This document shows positions 20,525 to 29,407 of a stretch of 64,000 bases of DNA, one piece after another (position 1 is the first letter of the stretch; the number at the start of each line of letters is the position of its first letter). The position numbers were made by a program, and so were the translations under genes. This stretch comes from Streptococcus suis (lineage in GTDB: Bacteria > Bacillota > Bacilli > Lactobacillales > Streptococcaceae): positions 1 through 64,000 of the forward strand of contig NZ_JAEUXI010000001.1 in NCBI RefSeq assembly GCF_016775005.1, given 5' to 3'. Below the pieces are notes generated by a model. The model did not search any database. It worked only from the letters and a program-made list of their open reading frames with translations, and was not told the origin of the DNA.

Positions 20525-21432
20525 AGAGTTTCTACCTCAACTTTTTCATAAATTTCCTTAATAAATTCGATACTTGCCAAATCATCTGAAAAGGCTGTTG
20601 CCGTACCGCAAGCAACGCCCCATTTAAGGGCTTCAATTGGATCTTGTGAGCGAACGTATTCGCCAGTAAAACCTGCCACCATGGAATCTCCAGCTCCGAC
20701 AGAATTTTTCACAGTTCCCTTGATTGGTTTAGCAAAGTAGGTAGCCTGTGGAGTGACCAACAAGGCTCCGTCTCCTGCCATTGAAATGATAACATTCTGA
20801 GCTCCCATATCTAAGATTTTCTTAGCATAGGTTTCAATGTCCGCAATACCATTTAACTCAACATTGAAGATTGCTTCAAGTTCATGATTATTTGGTTTAA
20901 CCAAAAGCGGTTGGTAAGCAAGTGAATCCAGAAGAGTTTGTCCTTCAAAATCACAAACCACTTGGGCTCCTGCTTTTTTGGCTACTGGAATCAGTCTGTT
21001 ATAGACTTCATTTCCAAGGCTAGCTGGTGCAGAACCAGCAAAGACAACTGTGTCCTGGTCAGTTAAACCAGCCAAGACCATCTCCAATTCTGTCAGTTGT
21101 TCTTCTGTCACAATTGGACCTAAACCGTTGATTTCAGTTTCTTGATCTGCCTTGATTTTCACGTTGATCCGTGTATCTTGGTCAACAGCTACAAAATCAG
21201 TTGTAATGCCTTCGCTATCCAAGCCATCCTTGATAAACTGACCTGTAAAACCGCCTAAGAAACCGGTTGCTGTGTTGGGATAGCCCAAGCGCTTTAAGAC
21301 GCGACTAACGTTAATCCCTTTTCCACCAGCATATTTATCATCACTGTCCATTCGATTGACACTACCAGTTTCAACCTGCTCTAGGCGAATGATATAGTCA
21401 ATCGCTGGATTCAGCGTCACTGTAAATATCAT
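20521..21432 (-). CDS. fruK: 1-phosphofructokinase
   Basis: 303 residues, PfkB/ribokinase family. It converts the fructose-1-phosphate made by FruA to fructose-1,6-bisphosphate. PfkB signature 1 GGKGINVSRVLKRLG (about 36-50) and signature 2 with catalytic base NSVGAGDSMVAGF (about 246). Start overlaps the fruR stop by 4 bases. Confidence 0.95.
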   Translation of the reverse strand: MIFTVTLNPAIDYIIRLEQVETGSVNRMDSDDKYAGGKGINVSRVLKRLGYPNTATGFLGGFTGQFIKDGLDSEGITTDFVAVDQDTRINVKIKADQETEINGLGPIVTEEQLTELEMVLAGLTDQDTVVFAGSAPASLGNEVYNRLIPVAKKAGAQVVCDFEGQTLLDSLAYQPLLVKPNNHELEAIFNVELNGIADIETYAKKILDMGAQNVIISMAGDGALLVTPQATYFAKPIKGTVKNSVGAGDSMVAGFTGEYVRSQDPIEALKWGVACGTATAFSDDLASIEFIKEIYEKVEVETL

Positions 21433-22172
21433 ACTTCTATTGTCCTCGTTTTTTTTCTTAAACTATCTAACAAGACTGTGTCACGACTTTGGGTGATGAG
21501 ACTGACTCGCTCGACTCGAGCAACTTTTACAAAGGAATATTGTCCAAACTTGGAAGAATCTACCAGAACAAAGGGTTGCTTGGCATTTTCCAAAACCGTT
21601 CGTTTAATGGTTGCCTCTTCCACGTCAGGTGTGGTGAGATAGTCCTTATCAACTCCGTTCATTCCTAGAAAGGCCTTGTCGAAGTTCAATCGTTGGATCT
21701 GCTCAACAGCTTGGGGACCAACAGAAGCATCTGTTGATTCCTTGACAAAACCACCAATGATAATCGTTTTGATGGCACGTTCCACCAATTTCACCGCATG
21801 GTGAATCGAATTGGTCACAACGGTTAAGTTTGCTTGATTCAAATAAGGTATCATCAACTCTGTCGTTGTTCCTGCATCGATAAAAATCACATCACCATCT
21901 TCAATCAAAGCCGCGGCCGCTTGTGCTAACTGCTGCTTTTCTTGAACGTTTTTGACAGATTTTACTTGAATGGATTCTTCCGTTTGTAAATTGGTCGGTG
22001 CCTCCGCACCACCGTGTACACGGCGTAGTTTTCCAGAAGCTTCTAATTCATCCAAATCCCTACGAACAGTTGATTCTGATGTACTTAGAATGTCAATTAA
22101 TTCTTCTAATCGGACGAACTGTTGCTCAGCCAACCTATCTAGAATCAATTGTTTGCGTTCAGATTTTAGAAT
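21429..22172 (-). CDS. fruR: DeoR-family repressor of the fru operon, apparently with an ATT start
   Basis: 247 residues if begun at 22172. N-terminal DeoR HTH (LDRLAEQQFVRLEELIDILSTSESTVRRDLDEL), then the phosphosugar-sensing domain with DAGTTTE. Family members begin MLKSER. Here those codons are ATT-CTA-AAA-TCT-GAA-CGC, with AGGAGG ending 8 bases before the ATT. The open frame extends to a TTG at 22190, but that codon lies upstream of the AGGAGG and has no ribosome-binding site of its own. An ATT at 22175 is the other option. Identity is firm; the start is not. Confidence 0.88.
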   Translation of the reverse strand: MLKSERKQLILDRLAEQQFVRLEELIDILSTSESTVRRDLDELEASGKLRRVHGGAEAPTNLQTEESIQVKSVKNVQEKQQLAQAAAALIEDGDVIFIDAGTTTELMIPYLNQANLTVVTNSIHHAVKLVERAIKTIIIGGFVKESTDASVGPQAVEQIQRLNFDKAFLGMNGVDKDYLTTPDVEEATIKRTVLENAKQPFVLVDSSKFGQYSFVKVARVERVSLITQSRDTVLLDSLRKKTRTIEV

Positions 22173-22184
22173 AATTTCCACCTC

Positions 22185-22233
22185 CTGCAATCGTTTACAA
22201 AAATCATTATACAGGAAAATCTATCAATGTCAA
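22185..22233 (-). promoter_or_regulatory. fruRKA promoter with cre site
   Basis: -35 TTGACA (22228-22233), 16-nt spacer, -10 TATAAT (22206-22211) on the minus strand. TTGTAAACGATTGCAG at 22200-22185 matches the cre consensus WTGNAARCGNWWNCAW at 15 of 16 positions. It covers the predicted transcription start and touches the Shine-Dalgarno. CcpA control is an inference. Confidence 0.8.
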
Positions 22234-22261
22234 TCATTTTCCATCAAAAACTTTCAAAAAA

Positions 22262-22300
22262 TTTAAAAAAACTAGCGGAAATTACCCTTCCACTAGTTTT
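22262..22300 (-). terminator. Terminator of hisC
   Basis: AAAACTAG... / ...CTAGTTTT stem (22268-22277 and 22290-22300, one mismatch) overlapping the gene's end, with a T-run on the minus strand. Confidence 0.8.
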
Positions 22301-23337
22301 CGAATCCTATTTTTCATCATTTCCATCTCCTCAGGACGCCCCATGGACATGCGAATATAGTTGGTTAGTCGACCTTCGGTGTAATATTTGAAATTCCAGC
22401 CATTACTTGTTGCTTCCTGATACAACTGAGCTGCCCACGGTGCCGTGAAGGCAACGAAGCTCGCCTGACTTGGCAAAACCTGCACTTCTGGCAAACTTTC
22501 TAAGAAGGCCAGAAAGTCCTGTCGCAGTTCTTTGATATCTTTGATACAAGCAAGAACCTGCTCGGTATGGCCAAGAGCAACTGTTCCCATTCGAGCGGCT
22601 AAATTGGACAAGCTGTAAGGCGGAATGACCTTGTCAATCTCGTAAATCAAACGTTCATTAGCAAGGGCAAAGCCCAAGCGGACACCTGCCAAGCCGAAGG
22701 CCTTGGACAAGGTCCGCAGAACAATCAGATTGTCATAGTCATTGATTTTTTCAGCAAAGCTAGAACAAGCTGCAAACTCGATATAGGCTTCATCTATTAC
22801 AACTAAGCCTGAAAAGTTGGTGATAATCTTTTCCAATTCCTGTGGGTCATGGGCCACAGAAGATGGATTATTGGGGTTAGACAGCATGATGACCTTTGCT
22901 CCAACTGTTTGGGCATGGGCTAGCACCTTCTCCGCAGACAAGCTGAGGCTGCCTTTTTCCCAATCCAAATCCACCCGCTCAAACTGACTGCCGTGCATGA
23001 TGTTATAGGTCTGATACATGAAGAAGTCTGGGTTGACGGTCAAAAAGACATCGTCGCTCCTGAGGAAGGCTGTGATGATCATGTGAATGAGGAAGTCGGA
23101 CCCAACGCCGACTGTAACCTGTTCTGGCTTGACCTTGACGTAGTTAGCATAGGCTGCTAGCAAATCAGCGTAGCGGTTGTCGCCATAAAAGGTCAACTCA
23201 CTGGTTTCAATGCTTTTAAGGGTCTCTGCCGCCAAGAATGACCAGTCAATCAAACGGTTCTCATTGTCACCCAAGTTATAGGTGGCACGACCTGCAATCT
23301 TATAGGGCTCTGCCGTTTCAAATTCTTTTCTAAACAT
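22282..23337 (-). CDS. hisC: Histidinol-phosphate aminotransferase-like PLP enzyme
   Basis: 351 residues, fold-type I aminotransferase of the HisC group. Pyridoxal-phosphate lysine in RTLSKAFGLAGVRLGFA (about 213); YGDNRY near 52, NPNNPSS at about 155 and VIDEAYIEF at about 178 are typical. No other his gene is in the window and it follows trmD, so its substrate (histidinol-phosphate or an aromatic amino acid) is not fixed by context. Confidence 0.8.
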   Translation of the reverse strand: MFRKEFETAEPYKIAGRATYNLGDNENRLIDWSFLAAETLKSIETSELTFYGDNRYADLLAAYANYVKVKPEQVTVGVGSDFLIHMIITAFLRSDDVFLTVNPDFFMYQTYNIMHGSQFERVDLDWEKGSLSLSAEKVLAHAQTVGAKVIMLSNPNNPSSVAHDPQELEKIITNFSGLVVIDEAYIEFAACSSFAEKINDYDNLIVLRTLSKAFGLAGVRLGFALANERLIYEIDKVIPPYSLSNLAARMGTVALGHTEQVLACIKDIKELRQDFLAFLESLPEVQVLPSQASFVAFTAPWAAQLYQEATSNGWNFKYYTEGRLTNYIRMSMGRPEEMEMMKNRIRKLVEG

Positions 23338-23352
23338 AGGTTACTCCTCTAC

Positions 23353-23377
23353 AAGAAAAGACAGTTATTGACCTGTC
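23353..23377 (-). terminator. Hairpin between trmD and hisC
   Basis: AGAAAAGACAG / CTGTCTTTTCT stem across the trmD stop. On the minus strand no long T-run follows, so it may only attenuate read-through into hisC. Confidence 0.45.
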
Positions 23378-24090
23378 TTTTCTGCTTTTATTTTTTCCAA
23401 TAATGCTGCTTCTTCTGCTGAAAACTCATACCGCTCCAGCAAGTCTGGCCTGCGTTCCAGGGTCTTTCGCAAACTCTGCTCCAAACGCCATTTGCGGATA
23501 TTTTCATGGTGGCCGCTCATGAGGACATCTGGCACGACCATGCCCCTATATTCGTAGGGACGGGTGTACTGCGGATATTCCAGCAAGCCAGATGAAAAGC
23601 TGTCGTCCGTATGGCTAGCTTCCTTGCCAATGACCTCTGGAATCAAGCGTACGGTAGCATCAATCATGGTCATGGCTGCCAATTCTCCACCTGTCAAGAC
23701 GTAATCTCCAAGGGAGATTTCATCTGTCACCAAGGTCTTAATCCGCTCATCATAGCCCTCATAGTGACCACAGATAAAAATCAACTGATCTTCCCGAGCC
23801 AACTCCTCAGCGTAGCTTTGGTCAAAAGTCCGCCCAGCAGGATCTAACAAGATGACGCGGGGATTGGTCTGTTCAATCTGGTCCATGGTGTCAAAAATTG
23901 GCTGAGCTCGGAGCAACATACCCTGTCCGCCACCATATGGCTCATCATCAACATGGCGAGCCTTCTCAGCCTGTTCCCGAAAGTTGTGGTAGTTGACCTC
24001 CAGGAGCCCTTTTTCACGGGCCTTACCGACAATGGAGTGCTCCAGAGGGGCAAACATCTCTGGAAACAGGGTCAAAATATCAATTTTCAT
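23365..24090 (-). CDS. trmD: tRNA (guanine-N1)-methyltransferase
   Basis: 241 residues, SPOUT methyltransferase that makes m1G37 next to the anticodon and prevents frameshifts. N-terminus [25 protein letters not shown]; knot region [14 protein letters not shown] and [15 protein letters not shown]. Overlaps rimM by 11 bases, the classic pairing. Confidence 0.97.
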   Translation of the reverse strand: MKIDILTLFPEMFAPLEHSIVGKAREKGLLEVNYHNFREQAEKARHVDDEPYGGGQGMLLRAQPIFDTMDQIEQTNPRVILLDPAGRTFDQSYAEELAREDQLIFICGHYEGYDERIKTLVTDEISLGDYVLTGGELAAMTMIDATVRLIPEVIGKEASHTDDSFSSGLLEYPQYTRPYEYRGMVVPDVLMSGHHENIRKWRLEQSLRKTLERRPDLLERYEFSAEEAALLEKIKAEKTGQ

Positions 24091-24598
24091 CGTCCAACCC
24101 CTCTAGCAACTCCACATCTACTCGATTATTTTCAATGTCAACATTCAGAACAACTGGGGGAATATAAGGTAAGAGCAAGTCTTTCTTACCTTTTCGCTTG
24201 ACTACCCAGACATCGTTGGCACCAGGCTGCAAGATTTCCTTGACCTGTCCAATCAGGTTGTCATTTTCATAGACATCTAGCCCGATAATCTCATGGTAGT
24301 AAAATTCACCTTCGTCCAAGTCTGACAGGTTTTCTTCTGCGATTTTCAGGCTGAAGCCCTTGTACTTTTCAATGTCATTGATATGGTACATTCCCTTGAA
24401 CTTGATAATATCAAAGTTCTTGGCCTTGCGATGATTGGCAATCTCCACCTCCATGACAAACTGGTCCTTATCATCAAAAAGTGCCAACTTTGCCCCTTTT
24501 TTGAAGCGTTCTTCTGTAAAGTCTGTCACAGACAGGACACGCATCTCCCCCTGCAAGCCTTGGGTATTGACAATCTTACCAACGTTAAAATAATTCAT
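24080..24598 (-). CDS. rimM: 16S rRNA-processing protein RimM
   Basis: 172 residues; 30S head assembly factor that binds S19. N-terminal RimM barrel ([21 protein letters not shown]) and C-terminal PRC barrel ([18 protein letters not shown]). Precedes trmD. A MITE-like repeat sits just upstream, so it needs its own promoter or read-through. Confidence 0.95.
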   Translation of the reverse strand: MNYFNVGKIVNTQGLQGEMRVLSVTDFTEERFKKGAKLALFDDKDQFVMEVEIANHRKAKNFDIIKFKGMYHINDIEKYKGFSLKIAEENLSDLDEGEFYYHEIIGLDVYENDNLIGQVKEILQPGANDVWVVKRKGKKDLLLPYIPPVVLNVDIENNRVDVELLEGLDDEN

Positions 24599-24611
24599 AC
24601 AAACTTCCTTT

Positions 24612-24771
24612 TATAGTCAATGAAAATCAAAAGTAGCCTAGCTTCAACTATCTGGGAGATAGTTGAAGGTTGGAGATAAAGCGAACCTTGTTCGCATCAT
24701 CAGGCCGACGATAGAACTGGAGTTCATCAAGGCAAGTTGACAACGGATAATTTTGATTTTCAAAGAGTATG
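24612..24771. repeat. MITE-like repeat element with terminal inverted repeats
   Basis: About 160 bp. The ends are imperfect inverted repeats: ATAGTCAATGAAAATCAAAA (from 24613) and, read inwards from 24770, ATACTCTTTGAAAATCAAAA, 16 of 20 identical. Inside is a perfect 11-bp hairpin, TTCAACTATCT-GGG-AGATAGTTGAA, followed by GAAGGTTGGAGATAAAG. No ORF. Its shape resembles the small non-autonomous repeats common in streptococcal intergenic regions. Confidence 0.7.
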
Positions 24772-24818
24772 GATTTCTATCTTTCCATTCTACCATGATA
24801 GAGCTGATTTCTCAAGTT

Positions 24819-24845
24819 GAAAAAAAGCCGTCTGAAGACGACTTT
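24819..24845 (-). terminator. Terminator of the ABC exporter operon
   Basis: AAGTCGTCT/AGACGGCTT stem with TTTTTTT on the minus strand, directly after the stop at 24849. Confidence 0.85.
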
Positions 24846-24848
24846 CTT

Positions 24849-26618
24849 TTACTTACTATTACTAAACTGGCTTTGGTAGAGGTTGTAGTAAAAACCTTTA
24901 TCTGCCAGTAGGCTGTCGTGGTTGCCCTGCTCGATAATCTGTCCGTCTTTCAAGACGAGAATCTTATCGGCCTCCTGAATGGTTGAGAGGCGGTGGGCAA
25001 TGACAAAGCTAGTCCGCCCTTGCATGAGACGTTTCATAGCCTTTTGAATCAAGAGTTCCAGACGGGTATCAACTGAGGAAGTCGCCTCGTCCAGAATCAA
25101 GATTGCTGGATCAGCCAAGAGGGCTCGTGCAATGGTCAAGAGCTGCTTCTGCCCTTGGGAAATATTGCTGGATTCCTGGTTCATCTCCATATTGTAGCCA
25201 CCAGGCAGGGTACGGATAAAGTGGTCAACATTGGCTGCTTTTGCCGCCTCCACAATCTCCTCATCTGTCGCATCCAGACGGCCAAATCGCAGGTTTTCTT
25301 TGATGGTCCCTTCGTAGAGCCAAGCATCCTGCAAGACCATACCAAACTGGCGGCGATAAGACTGACGAGATAAGTTCCGAATATCCTTGCCGTCCACCTT
25401 GATAGAGCCTGCATTGACATCGTAGAACCGCATGAGTAAGTTAATCAAGGTAGTCTTTCCTGCACCAGTCGGTCCGACAATAGCCACCATTTCACCTGGC
25501 TGGACTTCCAAGTTGAAGTTGCGAATGAGGGGCTTGTCGGCCGCGTAGCCGAACTCAACATTTTCAAAGCTGACTTGTCCGGTCAGGGCTCGGTCTAGCT
25601 CGCTCGCATTGGCGGTGGACTCATCTAGCTCATCTAGGACAGAGAAGATGCGTTCCAGGGAGGATTTGGCAGACTGCAACTGGGGTGCCAGCTGGGTCAG
25701 GGTTTGGACGGGCTGGGTAATCTGCCAGACGTATTGAACAAAAGCCTGCATATTACCAATGGTCAACTGCCCCGCAAGGACCTTGAGGCCAGACAAGAGG
25801 GCGATGATCACGTAGGTCAGGTTGGAAAAGCCCTGGACGACTGGCATAAGCAAGCCTGATACAAAGCTAGCCTTGAAACCAACCTCCTGCAAGTCCTCGG
25901 TGATCTGGCGAAATTCCTGAGTAGACTGCTCCTCGCGTCCGTAAAGTTTGAGGACGTTGAAACCTGTCAAGTTTTCCTGCACAAAGCCGTTGAGGCGACC
26001 GAGGGCATCAGCCTGTTGCTTGAAATAGGGCTGGGACTTGCCGATGATAAACTTGGATGAGAAGTAGGTGACAGGCACCAAAATTAAGACCACCACCGCC
26101 AAGGAGGCGTTGAGATAGAAGACCATGCCCAAGGCCAAACTCAAGGTCAAAACGGCATTGACAATCTGCAAGAAACTCTGTTGCAGGGCATTGGACACCG
26201 TCTCCACATCACTGGTAAACCGCCCTAGCAGATCACCGTACTGGTGCTTGTCAAAATAGGCAACTGGAATCCGATTGATTTTAGCAGACAGGTCGTTGCG
26301 GAGCTGCTGAATAGCCGACTGCACACCCTTGGTCATGAAATAGTTGGAAAAATAGGCACCCAGTTCGTAAAACAGGGCACGGAGGGCGTAAATCGCAAGC
26401 ATGGTAGCAATGTAGCTGGTATTGATGCCAGCACCGTCCACACCTTTTGCCAGGTCCAAGAGATTGGTCGTTAACTCGGTGATAATCAAGCCAAGTACAA
26501 AGGGCTCCAAGGCATTCATAACCGCACTGACAACCTTCATCAAAACCGCCAGATAAATGGAAGCCTGATAGTTTTTTAAGTAAAGCCAAATACGGCCAAA
26601 TACATTCTGTTCTTTCAT
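24849..26618 (-). CDS. ABC exporter half-transporter, catalytically complete subunit
   Basis: 589 residues; six-helix exporter domain at 1-320, then the ATPase. Walker A GPTGAGKTT (about 379), signature ISQGQKQL in place of LSGGQ, Walker B AILILDEATSSVD with the catalytic Glu, and the H-loop IAHRLST. It starts 9 bases after its partner at 26628. Together they look like a heterodimeric multidrug exporter of the LmrCD/BmrCD or SatAB/PatAB kind; substrate unknown. Confidence 0.88.
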   Translation of the reverse strand: MKEQNVFGRIWLYLKNYQASIYLAVLMKVVSAVMNALEPFVLGLIITELTTNLLDLAKGVDGAGINTSYIATMLAIYALRALFYELGAYFSNYFMTKGVQSAIQQLRNDLSAKINRIPVAYFDKHQYGDLLGRFTSDVETVSNALQQSFLQIVNAVLTLSLALGMVFYLNASLAVVVLILVPVTYFSSKFIIGKSQPYFKQQADALGRLNGFVQENLTGFNVLKLYGREEQSTQEFRQITEDLQEVGFKASFVSGLLMPVVQGFSNLTYVIIALLSGLKVLAGQLTIGNMQAFVQYVWQITQPVQTLTQLAPQLQSAKSSLERIFSVLDELDESTANASELDRALTGQVSFENVEFGYAADKPLIRNFNLEVQPGEMVAIVGPTGAGKTTLINLLMRFYDVNAGSIKVDGKDIRNLSRQSYRRQFGMVLQDAWLYEGTIKENLRFGRLDATDEEIVEAAKAANVDHFIRTLPGGYNMEMNQESSNISQGQKQLLTIARALLADPAILILDEATSSVDTRLELLIQKAMKRLMQGRTSFVIAHRLSTIQEADKILVLKDGQIIEQGNHDSLLADKGFYYNLYQSQFSNSK

Positions 26619-26627
26619 GACTTCCTC

Positions 26628-28373
26628 CTATTCTTCTGTTTCAGTCAGGGACTGGCGATTGAGCTGCGAATTAGCAATCTCACGGTAAATGTCATTGCTT
26701 TCCATGAGCTCGCTATGGGTACCACGACCGACAATCTCCCCCTCATTGAGCACGATAATCTGGTCGGCATCCATAATGGTCCCGACCCGCTGAGCCACAA
26801 TCAGCACCGTCGCATTCTCTGTCACTTCCTTCAAGCGAGCCCGCAGAATCGCATCTGTCTTATAGTCCAGGGCCGAGAAGGAATCATCAAAGATATAGAT
26901 ATCCGGCTGCTTGACAATCGCACGGGCAATGGACAAACGCTGCTTCTGCCCGCCCGATAGGTTGCTACCGCCCTCTGCCAAGTGGGTGTCGAACTGCTCC
27001 TCCTTGCTCTCGATAAAGTCTTTGGCCTGGGCCACATCCGCCGCCTCATGCAACTCCGCCAAACTCGCGTCTAGCTTCCCGTACTTGAGGTTTTCCGCGA
27101 TTGTTCCGGTAAATAGCAGAGCTTTCTGCGGAATAAAGCCTATCTTGCTGCGAAGTGCCTTTAGATTGTAACGTCTGACATCCACACCGTCCACCAAGAT
27201 TCGACCCAACGTCACATCGTAGAAACGCGGAATCAGATTGACCAAGGAAGACTTACCTGAACCCGTTGATCCGATAAAGGCAATGGTTTCACCCGGCTTA
27301 GCCTTGAAGGAAATATTGTGCAAAACAGGCGACTCGGTTTCACCAGGATAGGCAAAGGTCACATTGTCAAACTCCAAGTAGCCACGCGTTTCTGTTTCGC
27401 TAATCCCGTCTTCATTTTTTGAAATAGAGATAGGCATATCCAAGACTTCCTGAATCCGCTGGCTCGAAACCGCCATACGAGGATACATGGTGAAGAGATT
27501 GGCAAAGAGCAAGAATGAAAAGAGGGCATGGAAACTATACTCGATAAAGGCCACCAAGTCCCCAATCTGCAAACTTCCCTCCGCCAAAGGAGGAAGGGCA
27601 AACCAGACAATGGCCACAATCATAGCAATGATAATCTGTACGAACAGCGGCTCGGTCAAACCTGTCAGGTTAAACAAACGTTTGGAAGTCTGGGTGTAGT
27701 CCTGATTGACCTCCTCAAACCGCTCCTCCTGAAAATCCTCACGAGCAAAGGCACGAATAACCCGCAAGCCCATAAGATTTTCACGCACATACTGGTTAAT
27801 GGTATCCAAGCGTTTTTGCTGCTGTTCAGACAAGGGACGGGTCTTGATAGCTACATAGACAATAACCCAGACCAAGAAAGGCATCGCTACTGCCACCGTC
27901 CAAGCCAAACCAGGACTGGTCAACAGGGTCATGATGACAGAGGCGATCATCATCAAGGGCGTAATAATCCCCAACTTCAAAACCTGCTCTGCAAACTGCA
28001 TTAGAACAAAGGCATCGTTGGTCATCCGCGTCACCAAAGATGAAACCCCAATCTGCTCATACTCGTGGTGCGAATAATCCTGAATCTTCTCATAGAGGTC
28101 ATTCCGAATATCCTTGACAATGTTGGTGGTCAGCTGCCCCGCTGCATAGGCCAAAACAACCCGACCAAATATTCCCAAGACGACTATCAAAAGCATCATC
28201 AAGGCCCAGTAATAAAGCTCTTCTTGATTTTGTTGAGTGATTCCCTGATCAATCATACGAGCCAAGAAAGTCGGTAGTCCCAAGTTGACAACTACAAACA
28301 AAAGAGCTCCCAATAAATCTAAAACTAACCACTTGGGATACTTTTTCAAATAGGACCAAATTAACTGCATCAT
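26628..28373 (-). CDS. ABC exporter half-transporter with degenerate catalytic site
   Basis: 581 residues if started at 28373. Six-helix exporter domain, then Walker A GSTGSGKSS, signature LSGGQKQRL, and Walker B IYIFDDSFSALD, where Asp replaces the catalytic Glu; the H-loop position reads AQRVGT, not AHR. Such one-sided degeneration is normal in heterodimeric exporters. The open frame continues to 28430, but those codons run through the preceding terminator hairpin. GGGAG lies just before ATGATG at 28373-28368. Confidence 0.88.
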   Translation of the reverse strand: MMQLIWSYLKKYPKWLVLDLLGALLFVVVNLGLPTFLARMIDQGITQQNQEELYYWALMMLLIVVLGIFGRVVLAYAAGQLTTNIVKDIRNDLYEKIQDYSHHEYEQIGVSSLVTRMTNDAFVLMQFAEQVLKLGIITPLMMIASVIMTLLTSPGLAWTVAVAMPFLVWVIVYVAIKTRPLSEQQQKRLDTINQYVRENLMGLRVIRAFAREDFQEERFEEVNQDYTQTSKRLFNLTGLTEPLFVQIIIAMIVAIVWFALPPLAEGSLQIGDLVAFIEYSFHALFSFLLFANLFTMYPRMAVSSQRIQEVLDMPISISKNEDGISETETRGYLEFDNVTFAYPGETESPVLHNISFKAKPGETIAFIGSTGSGKSSLVNLIPRFYDVTLGRILVDGVDVRRYNLKALRSKIGFIPQKALLFTGTIAENLKYGKLDASLAELHEAADVAQAKDFIESKEEQFDTHLAEGGSNLSGGQKQRLSIARAIVKQPDIYIFDDSFSALDYKTDAILRARLKEVTENATVLIVAQRVGTIMDADQIIVLNEGEIVGRGTHSELMESNDIYREIANSQLNRQSLTETEE

Positions 28374-28383
28374 TTCTCCCTTC

Positions 28384-28412
28384 AAAAGAAGAGGGGGCTT
28401 ATCTAGCCCCCA
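28384..28412. terminator. GC-rich hairpin upstream of the exporter operon
   Basis: Stem 28393-28399 / 28405-28411 (GGGGGCT/AGCCCCC) with a 5-nt loop. It follows the khpA terminator and precedes the exporter ribosome-binding site; it could be a second terminator or a leader element. Confidence 0.5.
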
Positions 28413-28418
28413 AGCAAA

Positions 28419-28440
28419 AGTAAAAACCACCCAAGGGTGG
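28419..28440 (-). terminator. Terminator of rpsP-khpA
   Basis: CCACCC-TT-GGGTGG stem (28427-28440) followed on the minus strand by TTTTTACTTTT, 6 bases after the khpA stop. Confidence 0.85.
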
Positions 28441-28446
28441 AATTAC

Positions 28447-28686
28447 TTATTTCTCATCAATAACGAGACGAACTTTTTTATCACTTGTTGGAACAGAATA
28501 AACGATTGTTCTGATTGCCGAAATTGTGCGACCTTTCTTACCAATCACACGGCCAATATCAGACTGATCCAAGTCTAAATGATATTCCAAAAATTCAGGT
28601 GTGTCTTCAATTTTAATCGTCAGACTTTCAGGCTGTGAAATCAAGGGTTTCACAATTGAGATAATCAGATTTTCAATCATGTCCAT
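28447..28686 (-). CDS. khpA: KH-domain RNA-binding protein KhpA
   Basis: 79 residues, a single KH domain with the RNA-binding loop [11 protein letters not shown]. In pneumococcus KhpA works with KhpB/EloR in cell elongation and small-RNA binding. It follows rpsP by 21 bases in the same operon. Confidence 0.93.
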   Translation of the reverse strand: MDMIENLIISIVKPLISQPESLTIKIEDTPEFLEYHLDLDQSDIGRVIGKKGRTISAIRTIVYSVPTSDKKVRLVIDEK

Positions 28687-28707
28687 AAGTGTTCTCGCTT
28701 ACTATTC

Positions 28708-28980
28708 TTATTTAGAGAATTTTTGATCGTGGAATTTAGCCAATACGCCAGCTTTTGAAAGAAGGGCACGAACTGTGTCAGATGGTTGTGCACCTTTTGC
28801 CAACCACTCAAGAACACGCTCTTCTTTAAGAGTTACTGAGTTTTCAGCCAAAAGTGGGTTGTAAGTACCAACTGTTTCGATGAAACGACCATCGCGTGGT
28901 GCGCGTGAATCTGCAACGTTAATACGGTAGAAAGGTTTCTTTTTAGAACCCATACGAGTCAAACGGATTTTTACTGCCAT
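28708..28980 (-). CDS. rpsP: 30S ribosomal protein S16
   Basis: 90 residues; [20 protein letters not shown] and [19 protein letters not shown] are diagnostic of S16. First gene of rpsP-khpA behind a strong promoter. Confidence 0.98.
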   Translation of the reverse strand: MAVKIRLTRMGSKKKPFYRINVADSRAPRDGRFIETVGTYNPLLAENSVTLKEERVLEWLAKGAQPSDTVRALLSKAGVLAKFHDQKFSK

Positions 28981-29049
28981 TTTTTATTATCTCTTTTCTT
29001 TTAATTTTTATTGTTCGGTGAAATAGCTGAGCTATTTAGCACATGTTCT

Positions 29050-29077
29050 ATTATAACACACATTTTGAGTCTGTCAA
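29050..29077 (-). promoter_or_regulatory. Strong promoter of rpsP-khpA
   Basis: Perfect -35 TTGACA (29072-29077), 16-nt spacer with a TG extension, and perfect -10 TATAAT (29050-29055) on the minus strand. The -35 lies in a TGTCAAG/CTTGACA inverted repeat just after the DUF4298 gene. Confidence 0.85.
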
Positions 29078-29105
29078 GAAAAAAACTTGACATCCTTTTA
29101 TTTTT

Positions 29106-29399
29106 TTAACGACTCCATTCCTTGCCGATTTCTGCAAGACTTTTCCCAACTTCCTGACGCTCCAGTAAAAAATTGTAAAACCCATCTTGACTCAATATTC
29201 CACAAGGAAATGGCAGGCTTTCCTGACGATCTGCCCATTCCATATCAGATAGAAATTGTGGCGACTGATAATAAGCTAATAATTCTTGAAAAATGAGCTG
29301 ACTAGTTTCTAGTTGATCCAGCAAGGATTCCACTTGTCGCATTAGAGCTTCTTGTTGCTGAAAGGCAGTCTCCATCTCTTGAATTCGTTTTTCTCTCAT
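29106..29399 (-). CDS. DUF4298 family protein
   Basis: 97 residues from the ATG at 29399; GAGGTG precedes it. Mostly helical, with a predicted coiled coil at about 5-45 (Gln/Glu-rich) and the conserved-looking YYQSPQFLSDMEWAD. I recognise it as DUF4298; function unknown. Last gene of the operon with pcp. Confidence 0.75.
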   Translation of the reverse strand: MREKRIQEMETAFQQQEALMRQVESLLDQLETSQLIFQELLAYYQSPQFLSDMEWADRQESLPFPCGILSQDGFYNFLLERQEVGKSLAEIGKEWSR

Positions 29400-29407
29400 C
29401 TCACACC

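Noticed and set aside
28374..28430. Longer start for the ABC exporter gene
   Set aside because: These codons come from the GGGGGC hairpin and khpA terminator; the ribosome-binding site lies downstream.
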